This document shows positions 25,197-40,323 of a DNA stretch of 64,000 bases, piece by piece. Source of the DNA: Vanilla planifolia (lineage: Eukaryota; Streptophyta; Magnoliopsida; Asparagales; Orchidaceae); assembly GCA_023846275.1 (NCBI GenBank), contig JAIUJO010000448.1, forward strand, positions 67,001 through 131,000, read 5' to 3'. The notes under the pieces were generated by a model. It was given only the letters and a program-made list of their open reading frames with translations. It was not told the DNA's origin and did not search any database. The position numbers and the translations under genes were made by a program. Position 1 is the stretch's first letter; every line of letters starts with the position of its first letter.

Positions 25197-28100
25197 GCAC
25201 ACAAAAACACACATAAATTCTCACAAAGGTACATAGAACCATGCTCTTGATCACAAACAAAAAGCACACATGCACCTACATAAATACATAAGCACATAGA
25301 GTCATGCATACATACACGCATTCATACACATGAACATGCATACATGCATGTGCACATAAACATTGACACATGTAATAAAGCACACACACACACACACAAC
25401 CACACATATGTACATACACATTCACACACCTATGAATTCATACATAAACCCACACACACAAATTCACATACATACATATGCCAAAACACATGTATGCACA
25501 TGCACACCACTAATAGCACAAAGGCATGAACCTTTATGAATACTAACACATGTACACAAACACGTACACACAAACATGCGCACAAACATAAGCTAAGTAG
25601 GTGGACACATGCATACACACAAAAGCACACACACGCACACACACATGCGCGAATGCACAAACACAATTACGCGCTCATTTGCATACACAATTGGATAGAC
25701 ACATGCATAAGCATGCACATATGGGGTGTGCATGCCTGCATAGACACATGCACACTTGTACACACTCACACACAAATGCACACCCACACACACGACAACA
25801 CCCTCTTACACACATGAACACATACACACACTCAAAAGTGCACACGCACTCACGCACACATGTTTGTACATGCACTTATGTACATATGCACGCACACGCA
25901 CACATATATGCACAAAAGAATGCATGCACACACATATGAATACATACCCAAAAACACACATGCATGCACGGACACACACACATATGCTCACAAGGGCACA
26001 CATGCACATGCTCACATAAACACATACACACACGCACACATGAACAAAAAAAACACACAAGTATATAGATGCACATGCACATGCACACACAAGAACATGC
26101 TTAAACATGTACATGTACACATGCATGCATGCACAAACACATGCTCACACACCGACACAAGCACACATGCACACACACACATATATGAACATGGATGCAT
26201 AGGCACACGTACACATGTATGTACACATCCAAATCAACACCGCGACTCCTAATAGCACACACATGCTTGCACATGCACACACACATAGAAACACAAACAC
26301 AACCACACATAAACAAACACAAATGCACACATGCAAACAAGCACACACACTCACACACACACACATACAAAAAAGTGGCCACAGATGCATATGTACTCAC
26401 AGACACATGCACACATTCAAACATGCTCATAGTCACATAAACATGTGCATACACTCTTACATAGACACACCCACAAACATGCCTACATGCATGCATACAC
26501 ACACAAACACAAACGCACATGCACTTGCACACAAAAGTTTGTACCCAAGCACAAAAGTGAATGCACATGCACACATACACGTATATACATACATATAACA
26601 CACACATAGGCATGCACACACATATCCACATGGATATACACCTATATGCATAATGACACACTCATACCCACACACAATCATGTTAACACACACATGTGCA
26701 CATGTACACACACACACATAATCACATAAATGCACACACACACACACATGCACAAACACACCCATATGATTAGTCTTGCATACATGCACAATCTCACAAA
26801 CACAACACATATCTACTTGCACAAACACAAACACACATTCATGCACACACACACACACATATGCAAATACAAAGAAGCAAGCATGCACACGGATACACAT
26901 GCACAAACACACATATAAATACAATCACATTCTCACTTATTTACATGTATACACATGCACACACACAAATAGTCATATGTACACACACATGCTTACAAGC
27001 ACACACATATACACAAACACAAGCACACACCCACATATACACCCACCCACAAAACACATACAAGCACACACAGACACACACACACGTGTGCACATGCACC
27101 CAAATAAACACACACATATATGCACACATAGATACATATGCTGCACATGTACACACACACATGCACACACCCACATACCAAAATACACATATAAATACAC
27201 ACATACATGCTGACATGCTTGCGCATATGCATTAAATGTTTGTATCCATAGACACATGCACACACAACACGTGCATGCACATAAACACACGCACATGTAC
27301 CCACACATATCATGCATGCAGACATATACACTCATAAACATATGTCCATGCACAAAAACACACATGCTCATGCACGAACACACACATGAAAATTCACACA
27401 CATACACCCAACCACACAAGTGCTTGCACATGCATATATGCACGCACCTGAACATGCACGCACGCACATGCATGCACACACACATGAGAACCTCAGCACA
27501 TACATGCACAATAATACTAATACATACACTTATATATAGGCACACATGCACACACAGGTTCAATGACTCACATACACACATGTACACACACACAAATAGA
27601 CACAACCGCATACATGAATACAAATGTGCACATACATGAAGACATGCACTGACCACAAATGTATGTACAAACCAACACAAACCCATGCCCATGCATAGGC
27701 ACAAATAAACACACATACATTGAAACCATATGAAACATTAACTTATAAACACATGCACACTTGTGCACACACATCAAAGCACATGCATATGCAAACATAC
27801 ATGCACACACACTTGCTCACACACACATCCATGCATGCATCAACACATATGCACATCCAAACAAACACATAAGCTCATGAACAAAAATGCACACTCACAT
27901 GCATAGGAACACACATATACAAAGGGTGTGACTTAAATCCACACTTGCACAAACACATGCACACAAACAAGCACATGCAAGTACAAAACACATGAAGACT
28001 CACACAAACCAACTCATGCACACACACATGATACACACACACACATAACACATACACATGTACACACACACTAACATGCATAAACACATAAAATAACATA

Positions 28101-29820
28101 TGCACAGATATATCTGCATAATCGCATGCATGTACACACATGCTTACACGTACATCTGAGCGCGTGCATGCATGTACACACACAAAAAGACACGTGAACT
28201 CAAACTGACATACTTACGTACACAACTCCCCCTCCCCCCCCCCCCCCCCACAAACACATATAGATGCACACACACTCATATAAATACACACGCATTAACA
28301 AAAACATGCACACAAATGCTGCCAAGCACACGTGAATGTGCAAGCATAAACACTCATATACTAGAGCATGCATACACATGCCACACACATGCATATTAGC
28401 AAATCATACAAGCACACATACCCATACACATGCACAAGTACACCCACACACATAGCAACTCACTCATGTAAACACACTTGCACAGTTATATGCTCCCATG
28501 CTCAAGCACACACACTCATACGCACACACACTCATATGCACACACACACACATAAAACACATGCACAAATAAATGTGCATAGATAGAAATGCATGAAAGT
28601 TAATATACATGATATCAAATTCGCACCTACACCCTCTTGCACACACCCACATGCACATAAATGCATGAACACACATATTACCTACACATACATAGACACA
28701 CACTTGCACACATATGCACACATGCACACAAAACATACACATGCAAGCATACACACATATATGTACACACACACACATTATATGCTCACATGAACACATG
28801 CACATGCACATGCATGCACAACTAGAGGTATACCTGTGCACATAGATACACACACACATCCACATGCATATACCCATACACATGCATATGTATACATGAA
28901 CACACATGCAGACATATGTACATAACAAACACAAATGCATGCACCCTTGCACATGCAAACACCTACACTCACATTGATACACACACATGCTCGCACATGC
29001 ATGCACACACACCCACACACATATGGATCCTCAAGCTTGCACACTCGATGATAAGTACAAAGGAATGCACTATACTCACACACACACAAGTACACATGCG
29101 TACTCAAATGCGCACACAAACATACACACTTTCACGTACACATGCACACATACACACAAATAAACATGCACACACATCTACAAACATGCACACATACACA
29201 TCATTATGCACACAAACAATCACACATGCATGCGGAAGTACGAGCACATTGTTGCACACACTTATACACAAGCACACAAATGCAAACATAGGCTTACAGA
29301 CTTGCACACATATAGGCTCATGGGCATCTACATGCACATTTGTAGATGCATACACATGCACACATGCACTCAAACACCCACAACTAATGCACACACACAA
29401 GCACACATGCCAACACACCACATGGACACACACATACACACATTAACACTTTAACACACTCACATACATGCACGTGCATGCACACACTCACAAACACACA
29501 TAAACATGAACAAAAAGATGCATGCACACACATATACCTACATGCATGCACACAAACATATGCTACACATAGGCACACAACACATGCAATTGCATACACA
29601 CATATGCATATGCAAACATACAAACACATATGCAAAGATGCACACACACATATATAAACATGCATGCTAATGCATACGCACACACACACATACATGAACC
29701 CAAGTATAGACACACACACTAATGTGAAGACAAATACATATGCACATGCATAGGCATTAATACAAACACATATGTATAAGCATATACAAGACACTTATAT
29801 GTATAGAAACACACACACAC
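25197..29820. repeat. CA-rich low-complexity domain (copy B)
   Basis: This has the same CA-rich, purine-pyrimidine alternating character as 1-4288. Bases 25201-28480 align with 1174-4287 at roughly 92-93% identity in samples. Bases about 28481-29820 have no partner in copy A. An interrupted C run lies at 28228-28249. Open frames are His/Thr or Cys/Val repeats only. No gene is seen. Confidence 0.9.
28228..28249. repeat. C-rich run, copy B
   Basis: This is about 21 C with a single T, equivalent to the 14-C run at 4050-4063. Both precede ACAAACACATATAGATGC. The length difference between copies is consistent with slippage after duplication. Confidence 0.85.
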
Positions 29821-32800
29821 AAGCATGCATTTGTGTTTATATATGTAGGCATGTGTGTTGTGTGAGTATATTCATATGGGTTTGTGTGTGTGTGTATATG
29901 AATGAGCTTATGTGTTTGAGAGTGTGTGCATAGGTGTGTTGTGTGTGGATACCTATGCATGTGTATATGTGTGTGCATGTCTTTTTGTGCATGTGAGTGA
30001 GTGTGCATTTCTGCATGCATGTGTATGTGTTTGTTCATATGCGTGTGTGTGCATATGTCTTTATCTATATGTAACTGCATGGTTGTGTGCCTTCGTATGT
30101 GCATATAAGGGCGTGCCCATGTGTGTATGTAAGTAAGCAGGTGTGTGGTTGTATATGCACATTTGCATGTGTGCATGGGTACACACACCTTTGTGTGTGT
30201 GTACATGTGTATGTGTGTGCATGGGTTCACATGAGCTTGTGTACATGTGTGTGTGTGTGTGAATGTTTGTGTCTTTGTGTGCATGTCGTGTGTGCATATG
30301 CATGGATATATGTGTGTATGCATATTTTCTTGTGCTTGTGCATGCACATATGCTTATGTGTGGGCACGAGTGTGTCTCTGTACACATGTGCATGTTTGCG
30401 TATATGAGTGGGTGTGTGAGTATGGTTATGTTTGAGTGTATGTGCATGGATACTAGTGTGTGTGTGCATGAGTGCATATACAGGTGTGCATGTGTTCATG
30501 TGTACATGTGAACATTTATGCATGTGATACTTTGTTTCTAGGTTTGCATGTGTATATTATGTGTGTGTGTGTGTGAATGTGCATAAGTGCACATAGGGGT
30601 GTGTGTGTGTGTGCATGCATGTGACTACTTATGCAAATGCATCTATTTTTGAGTATGCATTTGAGTGTTTCTACGAGTGGTTATGAGTGTGCATGCGAGC
30701 ATATATGTGTGCGTGTGTCCATTTTTGCATGCATGTATGTGTGTGAGTATGTTTGTGGGTGTGCACATGCATTTATACATTAATGCATATTTATTTGTGT
30801 GAATGTGTCCATTTTTTTGTGTGCACCAATGTGCTTGTGTGAGTGGATGTGTGTGCTCACACATGCACTTTGTGTGCAATCATGTGTGTTGTGGGATTAT
30901 GTGTGCATATGTGTAAGTTATTGCATGTTTGCAAGTGCATGTGCATGTTTGATCATTATTGTGTCATTCATGTATATGTGTGTGCATATGTGCATGTGCA
31001 CTTCTGTGTTTGTGTACTTGTGCTTGTGTAAGAATGTTCATGTGTGTGCATGCATGCATGCATGTGTGTAATAGTTGATGCATGTGTATGATGTGGATGT
31101 ATGCAGATGTGTGTGTCCATGGTTGCATGTGTACATTTGTGTATATGCTATCTACTTTGAGTGCAAGTGAGTATGCATGTGTGTGTTTGAGCATGTATAT
31201 GCATGAGTTTGTATTTGTATGCATCTGCATGCATGTGTCTATGTGTGTCCATGCATAAGGGGTGTCTGGGTGTGTGTGCATGTACTTGCATGTGTTTTTG
31301 TGTGTTTGTGCATGGGGGGTGTCTTGGTGTGCATGTGAATGTACATATAGGTGTTTTTTGTTTGTATGTCACACAAGCACGCACAAGTGGGTGTGTGCAC
31401 ATGTCTGTGTGTTCATTTGTGTGTGTGTGTGTGGTTATGTGCATGCATGTGTGTGTGTACATGGGTGTTTGTACATGTGAGGACATGTCTGTGTATGTCA
31501 ATGCAAGAGGGTGTTTTTGTCATTATGTGCATGTGGGTGTGTGGGTGCAATTGTGTGTGTTTGTGGCACATGTGCATATGTACATATGTGTGATAGTGCG
31601 GGTGTGTCTATCTAGTTGTATGCATGCATGTGTATATGTTTGTTTGTGTCTTCCTTCATAGACAAATGCGTGTGCTTGTGTGTATGTGTGTTTGTATGTG
31701 CATGTGTTGGTTTGTGTGTATTTGCACATGTGTGTTCAGGAGTGTGTTGTAAGTGTGTGTGTGTGTGTGTGTGCATGCATTTATTTTCATATGCATGCAT
31801 GCACATGTGTGTGCATGGGAGTGTGTGTGTACATCTATATGTGTGTGTCTGGGTTTGTGCATTCATGTGTGTATGCAAGCATGGGTGTGCTAGTGTGCAC
31901 ATGTGTGTGCTATCTTATGCATGTGTGTATGTGTCTGCGTGCATATATGTCTACATGTGTTTGTATGTGTGTGTGTAAGTGTATACAAGTGTGTGTGTTC
32001 ATGCATGTGAATGTATGTGTGTGTTCACTATTATATGTCTTCATGAGTTTGTACACATGAGTGTGTTTGTGTGCATGTGCATGTGTGTGTGCTTATACAT
32101 GTGTGTGTGCATGTGTGCATGAGTTTGTGTGTAGGCACATGTGTGTGAATATGTGTGAGTGCTTTTATGTGCAAGAATGTGTATGTTTATTTGCATATGT
32201 ATGTGTGTGCATAGGTATATGTGCACATACATATGTGATTAGGCATTTGAGTATGTGTGTGTGCACACATGCATATGAGTCTATCATTACATGTTTATTT
32301 TTTTAATTGTGTGCCTGCATGTGTGTGTGCTTGTGTGTGTTTTGCATGTGTGTTCTTGCACATATTCGTGAGTTCCATAGTGTGTGTGTGTGTGTGTTTA
32401 TGTTTTGGCTTGTGTTTTCGTTAGTGCACATGTGTTTTCTTATGTGCTTATGAGTGTGTGTATATCTGTGTGCATATGCATGTGTCCATGTGGGCATCTT
32501 GTCTTTTGCATTTATGTAAATTTGTGTGCATAATTGTGTATTTTTGTGAGGGCATGTATATGGGTGTCAATGTGCATGTGCATGTGCATCTACATACATT
32601 TGTGTGTGCATTCGCATGCACATGCTCACATGTGTTTATAGGTGCATTTGTTGGGGTGTATTCTTGTGTGTGGCTGTGTGTAGGTTTTTGTGTTTGTGTA
32701 CATGTGTGTGTGAGTGTTTATGCATGTGGGCACATGTGCGTGTGTGGGTGGGCATGTGTATAGGTATGCATTTGTGTTATTTTATGTGTGTGCCTGTCTG

Positions 32801-34355
32801 CATGTGCATTTAGACATGTCCATGTGTGTCATATGCATGTGTCTGCATGTATATGTGCGTTTGTTTGCATGCATGCTTGTGTGAGTGTTTTTGTGTGTGT
32901 GTGCGTGTGTTTACAATTATGTGTGTCTATTTGAGAATTAGAGCATGTGTGTGTGTTTATGCACAAACCTTGAGTGTGTGTTCATGTGTGTCCATTTTTT
33001 TGTACGTGTGTGCATGTGTGTGTGTTTGTGTGCTTATGAGTGTGCATGTGTGTACATCTGCATGTTTATGTGTGTGTGAGTTTATGTGCATGTGAGTGAT
33101 TGTGTGTGTGTGAGTATGCTTATGCAAGGATGTTGGTGCATGTGTGTGTGTGTGCATATTTGTTTGTATGTGTGCATGTGTGATTCTCTATGTGTATATG
33201 TGTATGTGTGCATATTGGTAATTGTTCATGTGTGTATGTGCATGCACTTGTGTGTATGTAAATTTTTGTGTGAGCATGCATGCATGTATATGTGTGTGTG
33301 TGGGTGTGTGTTTGTGTTTGTGTGGTTATTCATGTATAAATGCATGCGATTGTGTGTGTGTTTGTGTAAGTGCATGTCTATGTATACCTAGGTGTGTATG
33401 TGCATGTGTTTGTGCCTTTTTACGTTCATGTGTGTGTTTGCATACATATGGGTGTGTGTATATATAGATGTGCTTGTGTGTGTGTGCACACAAGTGTTTA
33501 AGTTTATGTGCATATGTGTGTATGTTTATGTGAATATAAGTGTGCATGGAGGTTCTTGTGTTTATGGATGTGCATGCATGTGTGCTTGAGTGTGTGCATG
33601 AGCAAGGGTATGCATGCACATACAGGTTATCCACACATGCATGTGATCATATTTGTTTACATATGTGTGCATGCATGTATGCATTTTTGTATGCATTTAC
33701 ACATTTGTGTTTGTGCATGTGTGTATGTGTGTAAGTGTGTATGCATCGTTGTGCATTGGTGTGTGGGTGTATGTGTGTGTGTTAGCACTAGTGCATGAGT
33801 GTTGGTTTGTGTGCACATGCTTATGTGTTTTGACATGCATGTGTGCACATACAAGTAGGCATGTGCATGAGTGTGTGTATGTGTGTATCCAATTGTGTGT
33901 CCTAATGTTCATATGTGTGCATGTAATTCTAATGTGTGTGTGTGTGTGCGTGTTTGTGCATGTTTGTGCTTTCGTATGTGTGTGCTCACATGTGTGTGTA
34001 TTTTTGTGTGTTCATGTGTGTACTTGTGCATGTGTGTGTGCATGTGTGAGAGCTTGTGTGTGTTGGCATGTGTGTTTGCCAGTATAACTGCATATGTTTG
34101 TATGAATGTGCATGCATGCACATTTGCATGTATTTGCACAATTGTCCAATTATGTATGTGTGTGTATTTTTTTTGTACTTGTGTGTGTTATGTGTATGCT
34201 TGTATATGTATGTGTGTATGTGTGTGCATGCGTGTTTGTGTGGTTGTGTGTGTGTGTATTTGTGTGCTTGTGTGTGCATCTGTTTGTGTGCATGTGTGTG
34301 TTTGTGCATGTTTTTTTAGCTTATGTGCACAAGTGCATGTGTGGAAGTGTGTTTG
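28481..34355. repeat. CA/TG block present only in copy B
   Basis: Copy A jumps from the equivalent of about 28480 to the equivalent of about 34356, so this 5.87-kb block is specific to copy B. It consists of about 1.3 kb of CA-rich and about 4.5 kb of TG-rich sequence around the polarity switch at about 29821-29832. The left edge in B is near CACACTTG. The right edge is at the CATATATATATGAAT that copy A shares. It was lost from A or gained in B. Confidence 0.8.
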
Positions 34356-35438
34356 CATATATATATGAATCAGTGTGTGTGTTTGTACACTTGTGTGTAT
34401 ATGTTTGCATATGTATGCATGTGCATGTGTATGCTTGTGAACATTTATGTATGTGTGTGAGTGTGCACTTGGGTGTGTGCATTGGCTTATGTGTTTATAT
34501 GTTCATGCATATGAGTATGTGTGTGTGTTCATGTCCATGTGTGTATGTATTTGTGTGTGCATGTACAAGCATTTGTATGTTTGTGCTATTTGTGTCCAAG
34601 TTCATGTATGTGTTCATGCGCATGTATGTAGATATATTTGTATGTGCATGTGTCTATGTATATAAGAAAGATTGTTTGTGTGTGTGTGTGTGCATGTGTG
34701 TAGCTTGTGTGTGTATGTGTGTGGGTGCATGTGTGTTTCTGTGAGTGACTATTCATGTGTAAGTGTGTGCATGTATGCGTATGTGTGTGGGCTTGTGTGT
34801 GCATGTGTGTGTGTTGTTGTGTTTATGTGCCTTGCTTGTTCTTGTATGTGTCTGCATGCATATGAATGTTTATGCATGTGTAGCAGCATGAGTCTACATG
34901 ACTATACAAGTGTGAGTATGTGCTAGCGTGTAATCATTTGTTCGTGTGTGTGTGTGTATGCTTGAATGTCTATTTATGTGTATTTAATTGCATGTGTGTG
35001 TGTGCATGTGTGCCGATGTATGTCAATGTGTGTGTGACCTTATGCATCTGCATCTCTGTGTGAAAGCATGCTTGTGTGTGTGCATGTGCCTGCATTTGTA
35101 TGTGCTTGCGTGTGTGCATGTGCATGCATTTGTGTGTGTGCATGGAGCATGTGTGTGCATGCGTGTGTGTGCATATGTGTGGTTGTGTACATTTGTGTGT
35201 TGGTGCATGCATGCATGTGTGAGTGTGCATGCATGGCTATCTGGTTGTATGTTGTGTGTGGGTGCATGTGCATGTTCACATGTGCTTGTGTATGTGTGTG
35301 TGTGCACGTGTGTGCATGCATTTGTATTTTGTGTTTTGTGCATATGTGCATCCATGCATGTGCACATGCGTGTATGTGTGTGTGTATGCACGTGTGCTAT
35401 TTGTTTGGAGACGTGTGTGAATGTATGTGTGAGCATGT
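29821..35438. repeat. TG-rich low-complexity domain (short arm, copy B)
   Basis: The plus strand switches to TG-rich at about 29821. The last 1.1 kb (34356-35438) aligns with 4289-5380 of copy A; the rest has no counterpart in A. It ends at the flank CATGT of the Copia-like array. Cys/Val-rich open frames are compositional. No gene is seen. Confidence 0.9.
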
Positions 35439-36872
35439 TGAAGTGAGGTTTAGCAAAGGGGGAGGTGAATTGCTAGAAATAAAATTTTACTTTCTTACAA
35501 AACATTTTAGAAAAATATTTAAAATAATTTTTAATATGGGTTAAAAAATATAAAGTTAATTTTCGACAAATCTTAATTTTTTTTAAAACATGTTAAGTTT
35601 ATAAAAGTTATGTAAGTAAAAAATAATAAACAATTAAAAATATACATGATCAAGTTTTAAGTGGTTTGGCTTGTAAAACAATTCTACATCCACCCCCAAC
35701 AAAAACCAAGCCAAAAGAGAAAATGCAATCCTTTTGCCAAAAAACGGGTAGGCTAATCCCTAACAACTGGAAAACAACAAAGGCAGGCTATAACAACCTT
35801 ATAATAAAATCAACAAGACAGTCTATAACGACCTTATACAAATGATAATACAAGAAAAATATTGGGTGAGGTGAAATAAAATCCAAATTAATATTAACAG
35901 AATCTTATGCTTGTTGAAATGATTAAAGAGGCACAAGTGTTTCAATTAACCCAATTAATAATAAAAAATGGATTAATTAACTAATTTGAGATAGAAAAGA
36001 ATTTTAATGAGTGAATGATGTAGTAGGGTGTGGAACTAGTGAAATGGGAACTAGTTGCTAATGGCTTGAATATTCTTACATGAAATGTTTTTATCACATA
36101 AAAATTTCTTCACTAATTTCAAACAAAAATATCCCTTTTATAAGTTGTATAATGGCTAAAAGTACTTACCAAACACTCAATTTATTCATTACAATTTTCA
36201 TAATATTTTAATTAAGAAATTAGCAAAAAAAATCTCCAACTGCTAAAATAGCTCTTGCGCAGGAGCCATTTTGTCGAAACGCTTCATGACAATTCATTCA
36301 CAAAAATTGCACTATTAGACAAATGCAATTGAATCGGTGCCTTTAGAAATATGAAATTGATTTGAATCATATATCTTAATCAAATCTAGGGACATGTAAG
36401 GGGATAAAATTTGGGCCGTGTGAGCATGGCTAATATAATTACCACTTTTGAAAATGTGATATAATGGTAATCTTTTGATTGAAATGCAAGATTAAATGAT
36501 TCACATTACTCCCACAATTCTAGAGTTCATCGTACAAAAAATATTAATGCTTTTAGTCTCACATTGCATGTTTGATTTGTTGTGTTCTCCATGTAACGAT
36601 TTTTGTAACCTTTATACATCACAAAATAATTGGGTTGGCTACCCCTTGCAAAGTTTAAGAATTAATCACCTGTGTGACCAGCTACATATACTTTATTTGA
36701 TTTATGGAAGTATGATTAATGAATCAATAAAAAATGCAATGATTTAAGATTGGTTATTGAAAATGTTTGGTGTACCGAACCCTATTTAGAATTAATTACC
36801 ATTGTACCATAGCGGTTCACTATAATGGCCTGATTGGCTTAAGCCTTAATTGCTTATACGAATGTTATGTTT
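35439..36872 (-). repeat. Copia-like array B, LTR 1 (3' side)
   Basis: This is the counterpart of 5381-6838. It begins TGAAGTGAGG right after CATGT and carries the shared GGTTGGCTACCCCTTGC word near 36633. Confidence 0.75.
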
Positions 36873-38490
36873 AAAATTATTTATCAAAGTTGACATCCAC
36901 AATATTTGATTTTAATTATCAAATTTTAGAAACCGAAACTATTTTTGGCTCAGCACATTTTTATGTAGCTGGTCTACAACTTTATTTTTTTATTCACACA
37001 AAAGTAAGAATTTTAAATTAATATTAGTTGTAATCCTATAGGTGTGTGAAGTATTTCTTGGTTGCATGCAATAGTGGTATGTAAGCTTATGATTAAAACA
37101 ATGTGAAATGTCAACTTGCATATACATATGAGATCTTTTAGCATTTGTAATAAGAAAAACCTATCTATTAATTGGTTTTACATTGGAAATTGAGCAAGTA
37201 GAATGCAAAGTCTTAAAATCACTAGATTCCTTAACTAATGATACATGCTCACCTCAATTTTTGCTTTAAATCATCGTTGGCTTTTTTTCATATTCTTTAA
37301 ATAAATTTTAGTATTTTCTCTAATTTGAACATAATGACTTAGATATTCAATATGTTTTTTAATTTTATTATTTTTTATCAAAATTTTGAACCTTTTTGCA
37401 AATATAAAGCAATAGTTTTGCCAATTTTTCTTTGCAGTAATTTACTTCTTCTTTACTTGAGGATGAACTCTCTTACTCTTCTTCTTTGATCAAGATATAA
37501 AATAATCCTTCATTATTTTCTTCCTTTTCGCTTTTATTTGTTTCTTTTGAATCAGTAGTAGCTATTTTGAATGCTTTCTTATTCTTATTATTCTCACTTT
37601 TCTTCTTAGAATTTTTATTTTTATACTTTCTTTTTATTTAAGAACTTTAGCTAATCTTTTAGAAATTAAAACAATAACATTATCACTAGCTAGTGCCTCT
37701 TCTAAAATGCCTTCATCTTCAATGCTATTGATTGTAACTTCTTTGTGTTATTCTTCTCAACTAATTCTTCTTATTTTCTCTTCTATATTTCTAACTCAAT
37801 TGTCATAAGGTCACCCATCAAGTCATGTAATGTCATCATAGAAATATTATTGGCTATCTTGATAGAATTGGTCAATGGATCATAGTCTTTGGGTAAAATT
37901 CTAAGAATTTCCTCACCCATTTATTCATAGAAATTGGCTTTACCAAACTGGCAAGCGCATTGTTAATATTAGTAAACATCATAAACCTATTTTTAATGGA
38001 GTAATTTGTAACCATCCTAAATAACTCATAATCATGCATCATTATGTTTATTTTATTTTTCTTAACTAATGAGATTCCTTCATATGTTACCTTTATTTTA
38101 TCCCAAATTTCATGAGCTTTTTCTAAATTTATAATTCTATTCAATTCATTAAAATTCAATGCACAATGTCATATATTTATAGTCATACTACTTAATTGTA
38201 GTTTATATTTTTCACTATTATCTATTTCATAAGAAGTTTTATGTACAAAAGTACCTTTTACATTTTTCTTAATGGAAAAATCAAATGGAACTTACATCAA
38301 TTCCTACATTTCCTTATCTACTAATTTTGAATGACTGACCATCATAGTTTTCTAGCAAAGATAATAATAGCCAAAAAATAATGGTAGCCTAATTGAAGAT
38401 GCACCTTCACCTAAACTCACTGAAGCATCATTTCAGACATCATCTTCCATTAGAATATTTTCTCAGAAGAAAGGACCTCACCCTACCAAT
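36873..38490 (-). pseudogene. Copia-like array B, internal region 1 with gag (UBN2) remnant
   Basis: This holds the clearest gag remnant of the window. A 95-codon minus-strand frame at 37872-38159 reads like the UBN2 domain of plant Copia gag, with the features NEFNRI-like start, EKAHEIWDKIKVTYEG, and a KINIMMHDYELFRM-like segment. A CCHC zinc-knuckle motif follows near 37036-37078. A primer-site-like TGGTAGGGTGAGG lies next to LTR 2 (38476-38488, minus). No polymerase genes are present. It is a fossil; function is inferred only from family resemblance. Confidence 0.75.
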
Positions 38491-40323
38491 TGAAGTGAGG
38501 TTCAACATAAGATGGGCGGTTTGTTAAGAATAAAATTTTAGTTTCTTGCAAATTATTTCAAGAAAATATTTAAAATAATTTTTAGTAAGGCTTAACAAAT
38601 ATATAAACGTGATTTTTTTTACCAATGTTTAATTTTATTTTAAGATATATTAAGCTTTATAGAAGTAGTGTAAATTAAAAAACAAAAATTTAAAAAAACA
38701 CATAATCAATTTTTAGGTAATTCAGCTTAGAGAATAAGCTTACGTCCACCACTGATAAAAACTAAGTAAAAGAAACACAATATAAACCTTTGGCCAAATG
38801 ATTGGTAGGCTAAACTCTAACAAGAAAAAACAATCGAGATAGGCTATAATGACCCTATAATGAAATCAAAATCAACAAGATAAGGTACAATAACCTTACA
38901 ACAAATGATAATATAAAACACATGAGTATTTTAATTAAATCAATTAAGAATAAATAAATTGATTACTTAATCAATTTAAGATAGAACAAAATTTTATAAA
39001 GTGAATGACACAATAGCATACAGAAGCCATGAAATGCAAATAGTTGCTAATGGCTTGAATATTCTTGCAAGAAATTTTTTATCACATTAAAATTCTTCAT
39101 CTAATTTCGTGTAAAAATCTCCTATTTATTGGCAATTTGTAACGACTAAAACCACTTACCAAACACCAAATTTAGTAATTACAAGTTTTATAGTTTTCAT
39201 AATATTTCAATTAAGAAATTAATAAAAAAACTCCAACAACTCAAAATAATGTCTATTGTGTAGGAGCAATTCGATCGCAATGCTTTAGGACTATTTGATC
39301 ATGAAAACTATGTGATTGGACGAATGCAATCAAATCTGAATATTTAAGAATGTAAAATTTATCTAGGTCATCATATCTGATTCTCTTAATTTCTTGGCAA
39401 GATTTAACTTTATAAGGGAATGAAATTTCGACTGTGCGATCGAAAAATTATGCAATGGCATGGTTGATACACTTACCACCCTTTTGATTGCAAAATGCAG
39501 GATTGGATGGTTCACATTACTCCTACAACTCAATAGTTCGCCATGCAAAAAAGGATTGCATTTTTAGTCCCATATTGTACATTTGTTCTACTATTTTTTG
39601 CTTATAAAGCTTTTCATAACCTTTACCCATAACCAAATAACTAGGTTGGCTGCCCCTTGCTAAGTTAAGGAATTAATCACTCGTTCAACTAGTTACATAT
39701 CCTTTATTTGATTTGCGAAAGTTGGCATGATGATGCAATCCAAAATGCAATATTTTGGGAGTGATTATGGACAATGTTTGGTGTACCAAACCTTATTTAA
39801 AGATTAGTTACCACTAAATCGTAGTGGTTCACTGTAGCGACCCAATTAGTTCACATGTTAATTGCATGTATAAATGGTTTAATTTTGTTATTACATTTTT
39901 TAACTAATTAATTAATAATATTATTTCTTATAATAGATTAATTAGGGATTTCAAAAATATTGTTAAGATAAAATATTGGTCAAGATAATCAAGGAAGATG
40001 AATCAAAACTATTGAAAACCTAAATATTGTTCTAAGGATAATTTGAATTTAATTTATGTGTCTTATAATACCTATTTGAATCAACTTTAACATTTTAATC
40101 AAAATAACTATAATTAAATTTGAAATGCATCTATTGGTGTTTACCACTCCAACCAAGATGATATTAAAGGGATTTAACATCTATACATCTTCTTTTAGTT
40201 CTCCCATGAACATAAGTATTGACAACTTAAAATCTAAAAATTCATTTAAATAAATTTATCAGAAAATTTTAAGATTTATTGTCATCAAACAAAGTATCAT
40301 GACTATTGGTCAATAATATAATA
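38491..40323 (-). repeat. Copia-like array B, LTR 2 (middle, shared)
   Basis: This is the counterpart of 8458-10275, about 1.83 kb. It begins TGAAGTGAGG and ends AATATAATA. A purine tract on the minus strand (about 40324-40336) follows its right edge, as a polypurine tract would. Confidence 0.75.
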